Of a stretch of DNA of 64,000 nt, positions 16,622 through 26,243 are shown one piece after another; position 1 is the stretch's first letter, and each line of letters opens with the position of its first letter. Under the pieces are notes generated by a model. The model saw nothing but the letters and a program-made list of their open reading frames with translations, was not told the DNA's origin and did not search any database. The DNA comes from Thermosipho sp. (in: thermotogales) (GTDB taxonomy: Bacteria; Thermotogota; Thermotogae; Thermotogales; Fervidobacteriaceae), in NCBI GenBank assembly GCA_017656335.1, contig JACDOA010000001.1, positions 310,001-374,000 on the forward strand, read 5' to 3'. A program made the translations under genes and the position numbers.

Positions 16622-18936
16622 CTCTCAATTTTCAGAACTCCCGTGAAAATATCAAACCCGCCATAGTTAAAATCAAATTCTCCATTTGAAGATGAACTAT
16701 TACCGACAAATATTACATTATCTCCATCAAGCAAAGCTTTCTTTATTTCGTCATAGCCATACCCACCCGAAACTCTTGACCACTCTAATTTTCCTTTAAT
16801 AATTTTTGAAATGAAAAAGTCATAATAACCTTCCTTAGAATAATAATTAGTATAAAAATCTCCGGAAGTTGAATTTGTATATCCAAACAATAGAAATTCA
16901 TTTTTATTAATTTTTAAAATATCATTCGCAATATCATTCCCATTTCCTGTAAATAAATATTCTTCAACCCTATTACCCTTTTCATCTAAAACCACTATCC
17001 AAATATTTGAATTTTCATCAATTTTTTTGTTTTTCTCCTTGTATGTTTTACCAATAACATACACCTTGTTATCGAATATTCTCATATTTGTAACAACATC
17101 TGAGTCTTCTGTACCAAAGACCCTTAGCCATCTAAACTTCCCATTTTGGTCAACTGAAAAAATCCACATATCTTTTGAACCATAATTTTTTGGAACATCA
17201 AATTTAGAAGAATTAGTATTAGCCGCAATCACATAACTATCATTTAATTTTAAAATTTTCACACCTTCATCATATTGCTTTCCACCGTATTTTCTAATCC
17301 ATTTGATATTTCCATTAAAATCCACCTTCATCAAGAAAATATCACACCAACCGTAGAGATTGCCAAGAAAATCATCAGACCAGCTGTACCCAAGAATTAA
17401 AATTCCATCATCTTCAACTAACATATCAGAAGCAATATCTTTAAAAAAACCTCCATAATTTTTTACCCAATTTACATCCCAGTTATTTATCGAAGCTAAA
17501 AAGAAATCACCATTATTTTTTTCTGAATTTCCAAGCACATATAAAACACCCTGATGTTCTTGAACTTTCACGCCTTTACCAATTAAATTTAAATCAAGTA
17601 CTTTACCATTCGTATCGTTAATATTCCTAACTTTTAACAAGAAAGGGTATCTATTACTTCTAGTTCCTAATAAAATGTATTCATCTTCATATTTTATTAA
17701 ATCATTTACAACATCATCCATTTTTGTTCCGTAAATAGTATTTATTTTAACCAATGGACCTGTAGTGAATTTATATATTGGAGATTCAAGTTTTGTAAAA
17801 GGATCATGAACAATAACTTTCCAATAGTAGTCATTGTTAGGTTCTAAATTTCGCATTTCAAAAATTTTACCTTTATAATTTGAAACTTTTAATTCAAGTT
17901 CATTTACACTTTCTCCAAAATAAAAATCAACAAAAGCATCATCTTCATCATCAGTGATTTCCCATCTAAAAACAATTTTATCAGTTGCACCTTTTAGGTT
18001 ATTTGGAGGAAAAAGAATTTTAAAACTAGGAGGAGTACTTTCCTTATAAAATTCTTTGAATTCACTGTAAGCAATTCTTCCATATTCATCTTCAACCTTT
18101 AATCTAAATTTATATTTTACTCCTGGCTTAATGTTAACAATATAAAATGATGCATCAACAGGTATTACTTTGATATTTTCATCTTCGTAAACTTCTAGGT
18201 AGCAATTTTGATTCTCAACTTTATCCCAATAAATTTTTACGTAGTTCTCGTGCTCTTCTAAATTTATAACTGGTACTTTGATCTCTTCACCCACATATTC
18301 AAAGGAAAAAACTTCGCTCTCAGATATGCCATCAAAAGGATCTTTAGCTACAACCTTCCAAAAATACTTTCCTGGTTTTAAATTTTCTACTATAATACTG
18401 TCTTTTGTAAGATCCTGCACAAAAACTTCAGGCATTGAATATTCACTTAAGTAAAAGTCATATGTTAACTCATCATTATCTGGATCATTTGCTACCCATG
18501 AAAACTCAATTGGCAATTTAATTATCTTTGCATCATTCTTAGGAAAGTTCAGAATAGGCTGCTGAGGAGGAAGATTAATAACTGTAAAACTGTAAATGGA
18601 ACTTTCAATTTCTTTTTTACCATATTTCAAAACTACTTTCCAATAATACGTTGCCGGGGTTAAGTTTTCAATTGTATATGAATTTTCCAAACCTTCATAT
18701 ATTAATTCGGAGGGTGTGGCACTTCCTATGTATAAAGATTTTATAAAATCAATTTTTTTATCATAATTAACATCCCAAGAAAGTTCAACTGTTCTTGTTT
18801 TCAAATAACTCCCATTTTCAGGCCCAATTAAAGCAAGCTCTGGAGGCATTGTATTAGAATAATTTATAACCAAAAAAATACCAATTACCGCTACAATTAA
18901 AAATAACAAATAAACAATGTATTTAATTTTTTTCAT
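16618..18936 (-). CDS. membrane-anchored FN3-like and repeat-containing extracytoplasmic protein
   Basis: 772 aa, not assigned to a named family. Residues 7-25 form one hydrophobic segment, either an uncleaved anchor or a signal peptide. Residues of about 30-390 hold about four fibronectin-III-like units, each with a 'tYYWKVv' type strand (ATYYWKVVLK, GKYFWKVVAKD, NDYYWKVIVHD). Residues of about 395-772 carry repeated motifs of the form 'GG/GT..D........Y.vlG.T.S' (e.g. YGGKQYDEGVKIL, FGTEDSDVVTNM, GGYGYDEIKKAL), typical of beta-propeller-like secreted proteins. It is coupled to the ABC exporter gene. A surface binding or structural role is likely; no enzymatic residues are recognised. Confidence 0.75.
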   Translation of the reverse strand: MKKIKYIVYLLFLIVAVIGIFLVINYSNTMPPELALIGPENGSYLKTRTVELSWDVNYDKKIDFIKSLYIGSATPSELIYEGLENSYTIENLTPATYYWKVVLKYGKKEIESSIYSFTVINLPPQQPILNFPKNDAKIIKLPIEFSWVANDPDNDELTYDFYLSEYSMPEVFVQDLTKDSIIVENLKPGKYFWKVVAKDPFDGISESEVFSFEYVGEEIKVPVINLEEHENYVKIYWDKVENQNCYLEVYEDENIKVIPVDASFYIVNIKPGVKYKFRLKVEDEYGRIAYSEFKEFYKESTPPSFKILFPPNNLKGATDKIVFRWEITDDEDDAFVDFYFGESVNELELKVSNYKGKIFEMRNLEPNNDYYWKVIVHDPFTKLESPIYKFTTGPLVKINTIYGTKMDDVVNDLIKYEDEYILLGTRSNRYPFLLKVRNINDTNGKVLDLNLIGKGVKVQEHQGVLYVLGNSEKNNGDFFLASINNWDVNWVKNYGGFFKDIASDMLVEDDGILILGYSWSDDFLGNLYGWCDIFLMKVDFNGNIKWIRKYGGKQYDEGVKILKLNDSYVIAANTNSSKFDVPKNYGSKDMWIFSVDQNGKFRWLRVFGTEDSDVVTNMRIFDNKVYVIGKTYKEKNKKIDENSNIWIVVLDEKGNRVEEYLFTGNGNDIANDILKINKNEFLLFGYTNSTSGDFYTNYYSKEGYYDFFISKIIKGKLEWSRVSGGYGYDEIKKALLDGDNVIFVGNSSSSNGEFDFNYGGFDIFTGVLKIER

Positions 18937-18960
18937 AGAGGTCCCCCCTCAAAGTAACCA

Positions 18961-19572
18961 CTAAAAAATAAGAGATTTCCATAAAATAGTAAAAATTATT
19001 GCAAATAATGGACTAATCCACCAAACATGATCAAATTTTTTTATTTTCCAGAGTCTGTAAAGAAATCCAAGTCCCAAAGAGATAAAAGCAAAAATTGGTT
19101 TATTAGCTAAGAAAAAGACAAAAAATGCAAGTCTTTCGGAAATTCCTTCTAAATCTTCAAAATTTTCAATGTTTGGATAAAAATTTCTAAAAACATAGGA
19201 TAAAACAGTTGTAACCAGTGCCATTCCAAGTAGATATAAAACAAACTCCTGAGAAAGATAAGAAGTCATAAAATAATCAGCAACGAAATAATTAAAAATC
19301 AAAGCAATAAAAATACCGGTTATTTCGATTAGATGATAATATAATTTTTTAGAAACTTTAATTCTTAAATAATCCAAAAACAAATGAATAGCAATGAATG
19401 AAAACAAAATTATTGGAGCTTTATTCAGTAATGTATCAAATGTAAAAGCTAAAATTGCAAAAACAGACCATATCATGTGTTCAATAATCTTCCACCCTTT
19501 TAAATGTCTTATCTTACTATTATTTGTAAACCCATGATCGGCAACATAATGTCCTAAAAACAAATGTAGCAT
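18961..19572 (-). CDS. DUF3307-family integral membrane protein
   Basis: 203 aa with about six hydrophobic segments. The N-terminal HLFLGHYVADHGFTNN matches the DUF3307 pattern (H...D...Q/N). Function unknown. ATG start at 19572 preceded by AGGAGG. Likely the distal gene of the thiI-plsC-BFN operon, 18 bp after the BFN-domain gene. Upstream of the FN3 protein by 24 bp, so the whole minus-strand run may be one long transcript. Confidence 0.75.
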   Translation of the reverse strand: MLHLFLGHYVADHGFTNNSKIRHLKGWKIIEHMIWSVFAILAFTFDTLLNKAPIILFSFIAIHLFLDYLRIKVSKKLYYHLIEITGIFIALIFNYFVADYFMTSYLSQEFVLYLLGMALVTTVLSYVFRNFYPNIENFEDLEGISERLAFFVFFLANKPIFAFISLGLGFLYRLWKIKKFDHVWWISPLFAIIFTILWKSLIF

Positions 19573-19590
19573 TGTATTCCTCCTTAATTT

Positions 19591-20130
19591 TTATTTTTCA
19601 TCACCTTCTGAATTTTCATCCTTTTTAATTCTCTTTCTAAATTCATTTATATCAAGATTTTCAACAAACTTTTTAAACTCCTCATCTTCGGATTCAAAAT
19701 TTTCACCTTCAAATTCAATTGTATGTGATTCAACTATTTCATTTGAAACAAATATTGGTGAATTCGTTTTAAGAGAAATGATAATACCATCTGAAGGTCT
19801 TGCATCAAATTCTATATATTGTTCTTCATCTTCTTCAGGAGGAATTGTTAAATCCTTTAAAACCACCTTTGCAAAAAATGTATTATTCTCTATTTTATTT
19901 ATCACAACATTTTCAACTTTTGCTTCTAACCCTTCAATTATGTTCAACATCAAATCATGAGTTAAAGGTCGCTCAAATTCATTTTCTTCCAATATCATTG
20001 CAATAACACTTGCTTCACAAGCTCCAATCCAGATTGGTAATATTTTTTTAGTGCCTACAATTTCAAGTAAAACTACAGGAGCATTATTTAATTTATCCAA
20101 AACAAGGGCTTTAACTTTTGCTTGTTTCAC
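19591..20130 (-). CDS. bifunctional nuclease (DUF151/BFN) family protein
   Basis: 179 aa. The VVLLEIVGTKKILPIWIGACEA and FDARPSDGIIISLKTNSPIFV motifs (about residues 18-140) are the BFN/DUF151 domain, reported in some members to have DNase/RNase activity. The C-terminal 40 residues are acidic and lysine-rich. GTG start at 20130 with AGGAGG, overlapping the end of plsC by 20 bp. Its cellular role in Thermotogota is unknown. Confidence 0.85.
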   Translation of the reverse strand: MKQAKVKALVLDKLNNAPVVLLEIVGTKKILPIWIGACEASVIAMILEENEFERPLTHDLMLNIIEGLEAKVENVVINKIENNTFFAKVVLKDLTIPPEEDEEQYIEFDARPSDGIIISLKTNSPIFVSNEIVESHTIEFEGENFESEDEEFKKFVENLDINEFRKRIKKDENSEGDEK

Positions 20131-20872
20131 TGTAAAACCTCCTTTCTAAAAATTCAACACCTTCTCTGATTATCTTTTCAACATGGTTTCTAAATTCTTC
20201 TTCGCTATTAAAATCTTTTGGATCAATAAAATTGTGAATTTTTAGATATACAGGATGTCTTTTTATTAAAAAGCTTTTCTTGTTCCAAACTTTGTGAAGC
20301 CCCCACAAAGAAACAGGTAAAACTTTTATCTTGTTTTTGAATGCTAACTCCAAACTTCTTGGCTTAAAAGGTAAAACATCTCCATTGATACTTCTTGTAC
20401 CTTCTGGAAAAATAATAAAATGCACTCCATTATTCATCTTATGTACAATTTCTTTCAAGGCAATTGCTGTTTGACGAATATTTCCTCTATCAATTAAAAC
20501 ACTGTTCAAATACTTCAAAAACCAATTAATTCCTGGAATCTTACCTAACTCTTTTTTAGCAATAAATGCTGCTGGAGTAACATAGCCAATAATCAAAGGA
20601 ATATCAAGTGCACTTTGATGGTTTGAAACTACCATGAAATTCTCATTGGTTTCTTTTAATTCCCCAATCTTATAAACTTTTATTCCCAATAATTTAAAAC
20701 TCATTCTACCAAACGCTTCAATTTGTCCTATTACAAATTTTTCGGACAATTTTTTACTGAATATTCGCAAAATTCCCCCAATGATTAATACAATTCCTCC
20801 ATAGACAAAAACATATATTGCAGCTCCAATTAATAAATACAAGGTGTAAAAAAAACTAAGTACTTTACCCAT
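20111..20872 (-). CDS. plsC: 1-acyl-sn-glycerol-3-phosphate acyltransferase
   Basis: 253-aa membrane acyltransferase for phospholipid synthesis (lysophosphatidate to phosphatidate). An N-terminal membrane segment (about 5-35) is followed by the catalytic NHQSALD (HX4D) near residue 85 and FPEGTRS near 155. ATG at 20872 after AGGAAG. It follows thiI by 9 bp on the minus strand. A 7-bp inverted repeat at 20291-20311 within the gene is probably chance. Confidence 0.9.
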   Translation of the reverse strand: MGKVLSFFYTLYLLIGAAIYVFVYGGIVLIIGGILRIFSKKLSEKFVIGQIEAFGRMSFKLLGIKVYKIGELKETNENFMVVSNHQSALDIPLIIGYVTPAAFIAKKELGKIPGINWFLKYLNSVLIDRGNIRQTAIALKEIVHKMNNGVHFIIFPEGTRSINGDVLPFKPRSLELAFKNKIKVLPVSLWGLHKVWNKKSFLIKRHPVYLKIHNFIDPKDFNSEEEFRNHVEKIIREGVEFLERRFYSETSKS

Positions 20873-20881
20873 GACTTCCTC

Positions 20882-22045
20882 CTAAAAGACAAATTTTTCA
20901 GCTTTTTCTAAAACATTTTCTTCTAATTCACTTAATTTTTCCAAATCCTTTTCAATATCCCTTATTTCCTTTACATTAGAACTTGTAGCTGGATTTTTTG
21001 GAGCAAAAGCCACACAACTATCGATATAAGGAAGAATTGAAATTTCATATGTTTGAATTTTTTTCGCTTTATCAACAATTTCCATTTTTTCAAAACCTAT
21101 TAATGGCCTTAAAACAGGTAGATATGATGCTTCTTCAATACTATGTAAATTTGTCAAGGTTTGACTTGCAACTTGACCTATATTTTCACCGGTTATTAGT
21201 GCTTTTGCTTTGATCTTCTTTGCTAATCGATTTGCAATCCTCATCATACTTCTTCTCTGAATAATCAAAGAATATCTATCTGGTACATTTTGCTTAATAT
21301 AATGCTGGACATCAGTAAAAGGAACAATCCATGCTCTCATTGTATCTGGCAAATATTTTGATAATTTTTCCGCTAAATCAAGTATTTTTCTAACAGATTT
21401 CTCTGTTGTAAAAGGTGGGCTCAAAAAACTTATAGTTTCAATACTTAAACCTCTTTTTAACATATACCAACCTGCAACTGGACTATCAATTCCACCACTT
21501 AGTAAAAGAAGTGCTTTTCCAGAAACTCCAACTGGTAAACCTCCATACAATTGCTCTTTCCCAGCAAAAACAAAGACTTCTTTTTCTTTAATCTCTATTC
21601 CTACAATTAAATCAGGATTATGAACATCTACCTTCAAATCAGGAAAATTTTCTAATATATAACCACCAATATATGCACTAAAATCCAATGATTTCATTGG
21701 GAATTGTTTAAAAGATCTTTTCGTTTCTACCTTAAATGTTTTTTGATGCTTTAAACTCAACTTTACTAATTCAAAGACTGCCTTTTTAATTTCATTTATG
21801 TCATGCGAAACAGCAAATGCATAACTATAATTTTGTATTCCAAAAACATATTTTAATCGTTCTTCTACGTTATGAAAATCCTGATTTCTTAATCTTATAA
21901 CAACTCTACCATACCTTTTATTTACTTCAGGTGGTTTTACAATTTTTCTTATGTTTTCCATTAATTTTCTTTCAAAATAACCTCTATTTCTACCCTTTAA
22001 ACCTATTTCAGCATATCTAATAAGTACAACTCTTTCCAAATTCAT
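20882..22045 (-). CDS. thiI: tRNA 4-thiouridine synthetase, short form
   Basis: About 387 aa. N-terminal ferredoxin-like and THUMP region (YAEIGLKGRNR at the start, KRYGRVVIRL, about 1-165), then a PP-loop ATPase (SGGIDSPVAGW near residue 180) that adenylates U8 of tRNA. The C-terminal rhodanese domain of E. coli ThiI is absent, so sulfur would come from another carrier. The open frame extends to 22072, but GGAGGGAGG favours the ATG at 22045, or a TTG at 22039. The gene lies after a terminator and heads the thiI-plsC-BFN-DUF3307 operon. Confidence 0.9.
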   Translation of the reverse strand: MNLERVVLIRYAEIGLKGRNRGYFERKLMENIRKIVKPPEVNKRYGRVVIRLRNQDFHNVEERLKYVFGIQNYSYAFAVSHDINEIKKAVFELVKLSLKHQKTFKVETKRSFKQFPMKSLDFSAYIGGYILENFPDLKVDVHNPDLIVGIEIKEKEVFVFAGKEQLYGGLPVGVSGKALLLLSGGIDSPVAGWYMLKRGLSIETISFLSPPFTTEKSVRKILDLAEKLSKYLPDTMRAWIVPFTDVQHYIKQNVPDRYSLIIQRRSMMRIANRLAKKIKAKALITGENIGQVASQTLTNLHSIEEASYLPVLRPLIGFEKMEIVDKAKKIQTYEISILPYIDSCVAFAPKNPATSSNVKEIRDIEKDLEKLSELEENVLEKAEKFVF

Positions 22046-22083
22046 TCCTCCCTCCATTTCATATTTTACCACATTTCAATAAA

Positions 22084-22107
22084 AAAGGCAGCTTTAAAGC
22101 TGCCTTT
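22084..22107 (-). terminator. terminator of the marR-ABC exporter operon
   Basis: Perfect 24-bp palindrome with arms AAAGGCAGCTTT and AAAGCTGCCTTT, followed on the minus strand by TTTATTG. It overlaps the stop codon of the exporter gene. Confidence 0.85.
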
Positions 22108-23956
22108 AAACATATGCTCCAAGAAATTGACTCTTATATAGCTCAGCATAAAAACCATTTTTAGCCATTAATTCCTTATGAGTACCTTTTTCGATTATTT
22201 CACCTTCATTCATAACAAGTATTAAATCGGCATCTACAATAGTAGACAACCTATGAGCAATTACAAAATTTGTTCTACTATGCATAAGTTTTCGCATTGC
22301 TTTTTGGATGAGTTTTTCAGTTAAAGTGTCAACATTACTTGTAGCTTCATCAAGGATTAAAATATCAGGATCAGCAATAAATGCTCTAGCTATTGTAATA
22401 AGCTGCTTTTCACCTTGGGAAATATTTGATGCTTCCTCATTAATAACCGCATCATATCCACCTGGTAAAGACATGATAAAGTGGTGTGCATGAGCTTTTT
22501 TTGCAGCCTCTATAACTTCTTCATCTGTGGCATTTTCTTTTCCATATGCTATGTTTTCCTTAATTGTTCCATTGAAAAGCCAAGTATCTTGGAGTACCAT
22601 TCCGAATGTTTTTCTAAGACTATCTCTCTTAATCTTTCTAATATCAATTCCATCAACTGTAATTCTTCCTCCTTGTATCTCATAAAATCTCATCAAAAGG
22701 TTCACAAGTGTAGTTTTCCCAGCACCAGTTGGGCCCACTATTGCAACAGTTTGACCACTTTTTACATCAATATTTAAGTCCTCAATCAATTTCTTTTCTG
22801 GCAAATAACTAAAGTACACATGTTCAAAACTAACATCACCTTTAACATTATTAACTTCAATTGCATCAACTGGATCGGGAATTTCTTCTTCTTCATCTAA
22901 TATTTCAAAAACTCTTTCTGCAGCCGCTATAGTAGACTGAATCATATTCATAATATTTGCAACTTGAGTAATAGGTTGAGAAAATTGATTGGAATATTGG
23001 ATAAAAGCTTGAACATCTCCCAATTCAATTGTACGCTTTGTAACCATTACACCACCAGCTACAGCAACTATCACATATCCAAGATTACTAACAAATCTCA
23101 TTAAAGGCATTGTAACCCCTGAAATAAATTGCGCTTTCCAAGCAGCATTATACAATTCTTCATTGTATTTCTCAAAAGCATTAATACTTTTTTCTTCTCT
23201 GTTGTACGCCTTAACAACAACAAATCCTCCAAACATTTCTTCAACATGTCCATTAACATCCCCAATTGATTTTTGCTGCATTTTAAAATACTTTTGAGAT
23301 CTCTTTACTATAAAACTTATAATGATTATACTGAGAGGCAAAATTACAAGAGTTGCTAATGTCAATAAAGGACTTATTGTTAGCATCATTATAGTAACCC
23401 CAACGATTGTAACTATTGAAGTAACAAACTGAGTTAAACTTTGATTTAGAGTATTACTAATCAAATCAATATCATTAGTAACCCTACTAAGAATCTCTCC
23501 ATGGGTTCTTGAATCATAAAATTTCAATGGAAGTTTGGTTAATTTATCCATGACCTGTGTTCTTAATGTTTTTACAATTTTTTGAGATATACCGGCCATC
23601 ATATATTGTTGAATATACATAAACAAAGCATACAGGGCGTACAAAATTCCGACTTTTATTAAAATATGCAATATACCATCAAGATCTAATTTTGCTTTTG
23701 GAAATATTTTTTTAGCAAGAAATCCTTGGAAAATTTTAGTTGTTGCTTTCCCTAATATCTTTGGCGCCATAATACTTAATACAGTTCCAGTTATTGCTAA
23801 GCCAAAAATAATAATTAACGGAATTATATAAGGTTTTAAATACTTCATCAATCTTATAAACGATTTTCTAAAATTCTTGGGTTTTTCAAAAGCTACTCTA
23901 ATGGGGCCACCATGCCCACCTCTTGATCTACTTACCGGTCTCTTGTTTTCACTCAT
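22106..23956 (-). CDS. heterodimeric ABC exporter, catalytic subunit (TM288-like)
   Basis: 616-aa ABC exporter half-transporter: a basic/glycine-rich N-terminal tail, six-helix transmembrane domain (about 40-340), then ATPase with Walker A GPTGAGKTT, signature NISQGEKQL and a canonical Walker B plus catalytic Glu (ILILDEATSNVD). Signature NISQGE deviates from LSGGQ, as is typical of the subunit whose partner has the degenerate Walker B. It overlaps the partner gene by 4 bp. Together they match the TM287/TM288 multidrug exporter of Thermotoga. Ends in the terminator at 22084. Confidence 0.92.
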   Translation of the reverse strand: MSENKRPVSRSRGGHGGPIRVAFEKPKNFRKSFIRLMKYLKPYIIPLIIIFGLAITGTVLSIMAPKILGKATTKIFQGFLAKKIFPKAKLDLDGILHILIKVGILYALYALFMYIQQYMMAGISQKIVKTLRTQVMDKLTKLPLKFYDSRTHGEILSRVTNDIDLISNTLNQSLTQFVTSIVTIVGVTIMMLTISPLLTLATLVILPLSIIIISFIVKRSQKYFKMQQKSIGDVNGHVEEMFGGFVVVKAYNREEKSINAFEKYNEELYNAAWKAQFISGVTMPLMRFVSNLGYVIVAVAGGVMVTKRTIELGDVQAFIQYSNQFSQPITQVANIMNMIQSTIAAAERVFEILDEEEEIPDPVDAIEVNNVKGDVSFEHVYFSYLPEKKLIEDLNIDVKSGQTVAIVGPTGAGKTTLVNLLMRFYEIQGGRITVDGIDIRKIKRDSLRKTFGMVLQDTWLFNGTIKENIAYGKENATDEEVIEAAKKAHAHHFIMSLPGGYDAVINEEASNISQGEKQLITIARAFIADPDILILDEATSNVDTLTEKLIQKAMRKLMHSRTNFVIAHRLSTIVDADLILVMNEGEIIEKGTHKELMAKNGFYAELYKSQFLGAYV

Positions 23957-25677
23957 GCTATCTCCTCCTCGGAAAGCTGAGAAGCAACAATTTCTCTATA
24001 TATAGTGGATGTTTTCATCAATTCATGGTGAGTTCCTATCCCCACAATTTTTCCATTATCAAGAACAATTATTTTGTCAGAATTCATTATTGTAGCAACT
24101 CTTAATGAAACAATAATAACAGTTGAATCTTTTAATTTTTCTCTCAATGCAAGTCGTAGTCTTGAATCTGTTTTGAAATCTAATGCCGAAAAACAATCAT
24201 CAAAAATATAAATATCTCTTTTACCTATTATTCCTCTTGCTATTGCAAGTCTTTGTTTTTGACCTCCAGAAAGGTTTGTCCCTCCCTGAGCAATTTCTGT
24301 TTTTATACCTTTTGGCAATTTAGAAACAAATTCCCATGCCTGTGCAATTTTTAATGCTTCAATTATTTCTTCCTCGGTAGCATCTTCTTTACCAATTCTA
24401 ACGTTTTCTTCAATAGTTCCAGAAAAAATGACAGGTCTTGAAGGAATTAAAGAAATTTTTTTTCTTAATTTTTTTTGAGGAATTTGCTTAATATTAATAC
24501 CATCAATTAAAATCTCCCCTTCGGTTATATCATAAAACCTTAATAATAAATTGACTAAAGTACTTTTTCCAGATCCAGAACTTCCAATAATACCTATAAA
24601 CTCACCTGGATGTGCTTTAAAAGTAATATCTTCCAATGCAGGTTCTTTTGCTTCGTCGAAATAAAACGTCACATCTTTAAATTCTATTTCTCCCTTGCCC
24701 TTTGGTAAAATTGGTTTTTCAGGATCTTTTATTTTTGATTCTGAACTAATTACTTTATACACTCTTTCTGCTGAGGCAGATGCTCTTGGAATAAAAATGA
24801 AAATCATTGAAATCATTATAAATGAAAACATTATTTGCATTACATACTGCATCACGGCCATTATATCTCCAACCTGAAGACTACCTTTATCAACCTGTAC
24901 TGCACCTATCCAAAATAAAAAGATTATAGTAAAATTCATTATTAACATAATCAACGGAAAAACTAAAGCAAATATACGATTAACTCTTAAAGCTGTTTGA
25001 GTTAGATCTTCATTAGCTTTCTCAAATCTTTGTTTTTCATAATTTGTTTTAGTAAACGCTCTGATTACCCTCACACCTGTCAAATTTTCCCTTAATATTC
25101 TATTTAATTTATCAATCTTTTTTTGCATTGATCTAAATAATGGCATTGTATATTTTGCAATAAAATAGACTGCAATTGACATTACTGGAATAGAAACAAG
25201 TAGAACCATTGTAAGTTTTGGACTTTTTGATATAGCCATCACTGTACCACCAATTGCCATAACTGGTGCTAAAGCTACCATTCTTAAAAGCATAAAAACT
25301 ACTGTTTGAATTTGAGTAATATCATTTGTATTTCTGGTTATTAAGGTTGAAGTTCCAAACTTATCAATTTCATATAGTGAAAAATTCATAACTTTTTTAA
25401 AAACCATACTTCTTAAATCTTTACCATACAACATCGCCACTTTTGCTGCAAAAAAGGTAGATACAATAGCAGATAATACATTCAATAATGTAACAAGGAG
25501 CATTTTTCCACCCACACTTAAGATATAATCAACATCTCCTCTTGTAACACCTTGGTTTACAATATCTGCCATCAAATCTGGAAGGTATAAGTTTAAAAGC
25601 CCTTGAAAAACCACAAATGTTAACGCCAAAACTATGAAAAATGTGTATTTTTTAAGGTACTTAAATAGTTTCATCAT
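23953..25677 (-). CDS. heterodimeric ABC exporter, degenerate-site subunit (TM287-like)
   Basis: 574-aa half-transporter. Transmembrane domain about 1-310. ATPase with Walker A GSSGSGKST, signature LSGGQKQRLAIARG and Walker B IYIFDDCFSALD, where Asp replaces the catalytic Glu. The consensus signature here pairs with the canonical Walker B of the downstream subunit, so one composite ATP site is active and one degenerate. Start at 25677 (ATG ATG) lies inside the end of the MarR gene (17-bp overlap), giving coupled translation. Likely exports hydrophobic drugs or lipids. Confidence 0.92.
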   Translation of the reverse strand: MMKLFKYLKKYTFFIVLALTFVVFQGLLNLYLPDLMADIVNQGVTRGDVDYILSVGGKMLLVTLLNVLSAIVSTFFAAKVAMLYGKDLRSMVFKKVMNFSLYEIDKFGTSTLITRNTNDITQIQTVVFMLLRMVALAPVMAIGGTVMAISKSPKLTMVLLVSIPVMSIAVYFIAKYTMPLFRSMQKKIDKLNRILRENLTGVRVIRAFTKTNYEKQRFEKANEDLTQTALRVNRIFALVFPLIMLIMNFTIIFLFWIGAVQVDKGSLQVGDIMAVMQYVMQIMFSFIMISMIFIFIPRASASAERVYKVISSESKIKDPEKPILPKGKGEIEFKDVTFYFDEAKEPALEDITFKAHPGEFIGIIGSSGSGKSTLVNLLLRFYDITEGEILIDGINIKQIPQKKLRKKISLIPSRPVIFSGTIEENVRIGKEDATEEEIIEALKIAQAWEFVSKLPKGIKTEIAQGGTNLSGGQKQRLAIARGIIGKRDIYIFDDCFSALDFKTDSRLRLALREKLKDSTVIIVSLRVATIMNSDKIIVLDNGKIVGIGTHHELMKTSTIYREIVASQLSEEEIA

Positions 25678-26107
25678 TTTTTATCGCCTCCAAATTCATA
25701 AGCATCTTTTTTAATAATTTTTTAAGCGTTTTAATTTCATCAACTGTAAAATTTTTAAAACTTTCTCTTTCAAAATTTTTTAATTTTTCAAATATTTTAT
25801 CAATTAATTTTTCTGATTTTTCCGTTAAATATACCTTTAATTCTCTTCTATCTTTTTCGTTTTTCACTCTTCTAACCAATCCTGCTTTTTCCATTCTTCT
25901 AATCATTATTGCAACAGTTGAAGAAGTTACATGAATTTTTTCAGCAATTTCAATCTGTGAAACCCCGGGATTTTTAGAAATTATAAAAAGCATAGGAATC
26001 TGTCCAGGGTGAATTTTAAAACTTTCTAATTCATTTTTTAGAGTTTGAAACTTAACTTTCTGAAATTCATTTAATAACAAAAATACTTCTGAAAATTCAT
26101 AACTCAA
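25661..26107 (-). CDS. MarR-family transcriptional regulator
   Basis: About 148-aa winged-helix regulator: SQIEIAEKIHVTSSTVAIMIRRMEKAGLVRR is the recognition-helix region (in two parts, about residues 50-80), followed by the KDRRELKVYLTEKS wing. Likely represses its own operon with the two ABC genes; an interrupted palindrome overlaps its -10. The start could be GTG at 26116, but GAGGTGA fits a TTG at 26107 better. The ligand is probably a substrate of the exporter. Confidence 0.9.
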   Translation of the reverse strand: MSYEFSEVFLLLNEFQKVKFQTLKNELESFKIHPGQIPMLFIISKNPGVSQIEIAEKIHVTSSTVAIMIRRMEKAGLVRRVKNEKDRRELKVYLTEKSEKLIDKIFEKLKNFERESFKNFTVDEIKTLKKLLKKMLMNLEAIKNDETI

Positions 26108-26135
26108 ATAATTCACCTCACTTCCAAAAAAAATA

Positions 26136-26164
26136 GTTTGACGTATGATTATTTTACATCAAAC
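26136..26164. promoter_or_regulatory. candidate MarR operator overlapping the marR promoter
   Basis: Inverted repeat GTTTGACGT (26136-26144) and ACATCAAAC (26156-26164), 9-bp arms with one mismatch around an 11-bp spacer that covers the -10 of the minus-strand promoter. Position fits autorepression by the MarR protein. Confidence 0.5.
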
Positions 26165-26178
26165 AATTATTTTGTCAA
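26151..26178 (-). promoter_or_regulatory. promoter of the marR-ABC exporter operon
   Basis: Minus strand TTGACA (26173-26178), 16-bp spacer, TAAAAT (26151-26156), about 40 bp upstream of the marR start. Confidence 0.7.
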
Positions 26179-26184
26179 TATATC

Positions 26185-26211
26185 AAAAGATGGCCAAGTG
26201 GCCACCTTTTT
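26185..26211 (-). terminator. probable terminator after oligoendopeptidase gene
   Basis: Stem based on TGGCCA / TGGCCA with flanking AAAAG / CTTTT pairs (one A-C mismatch) and an AG loop. It lies just downstream of pepF and upstream of the marR promoter. Confidence 0.6.
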
Positions 26212-26243
26212 AAAATCTGTGTTTTTTTTTAATTTTCTAAGAT

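Noticed and set aside
20291-20311. 7-bp perfect inverted repeat CTTTGTG / CACAAAG within plsC
   Set aside because: Short stem, no T-tract after it in the coding direction; expected by chance in a region of this size.
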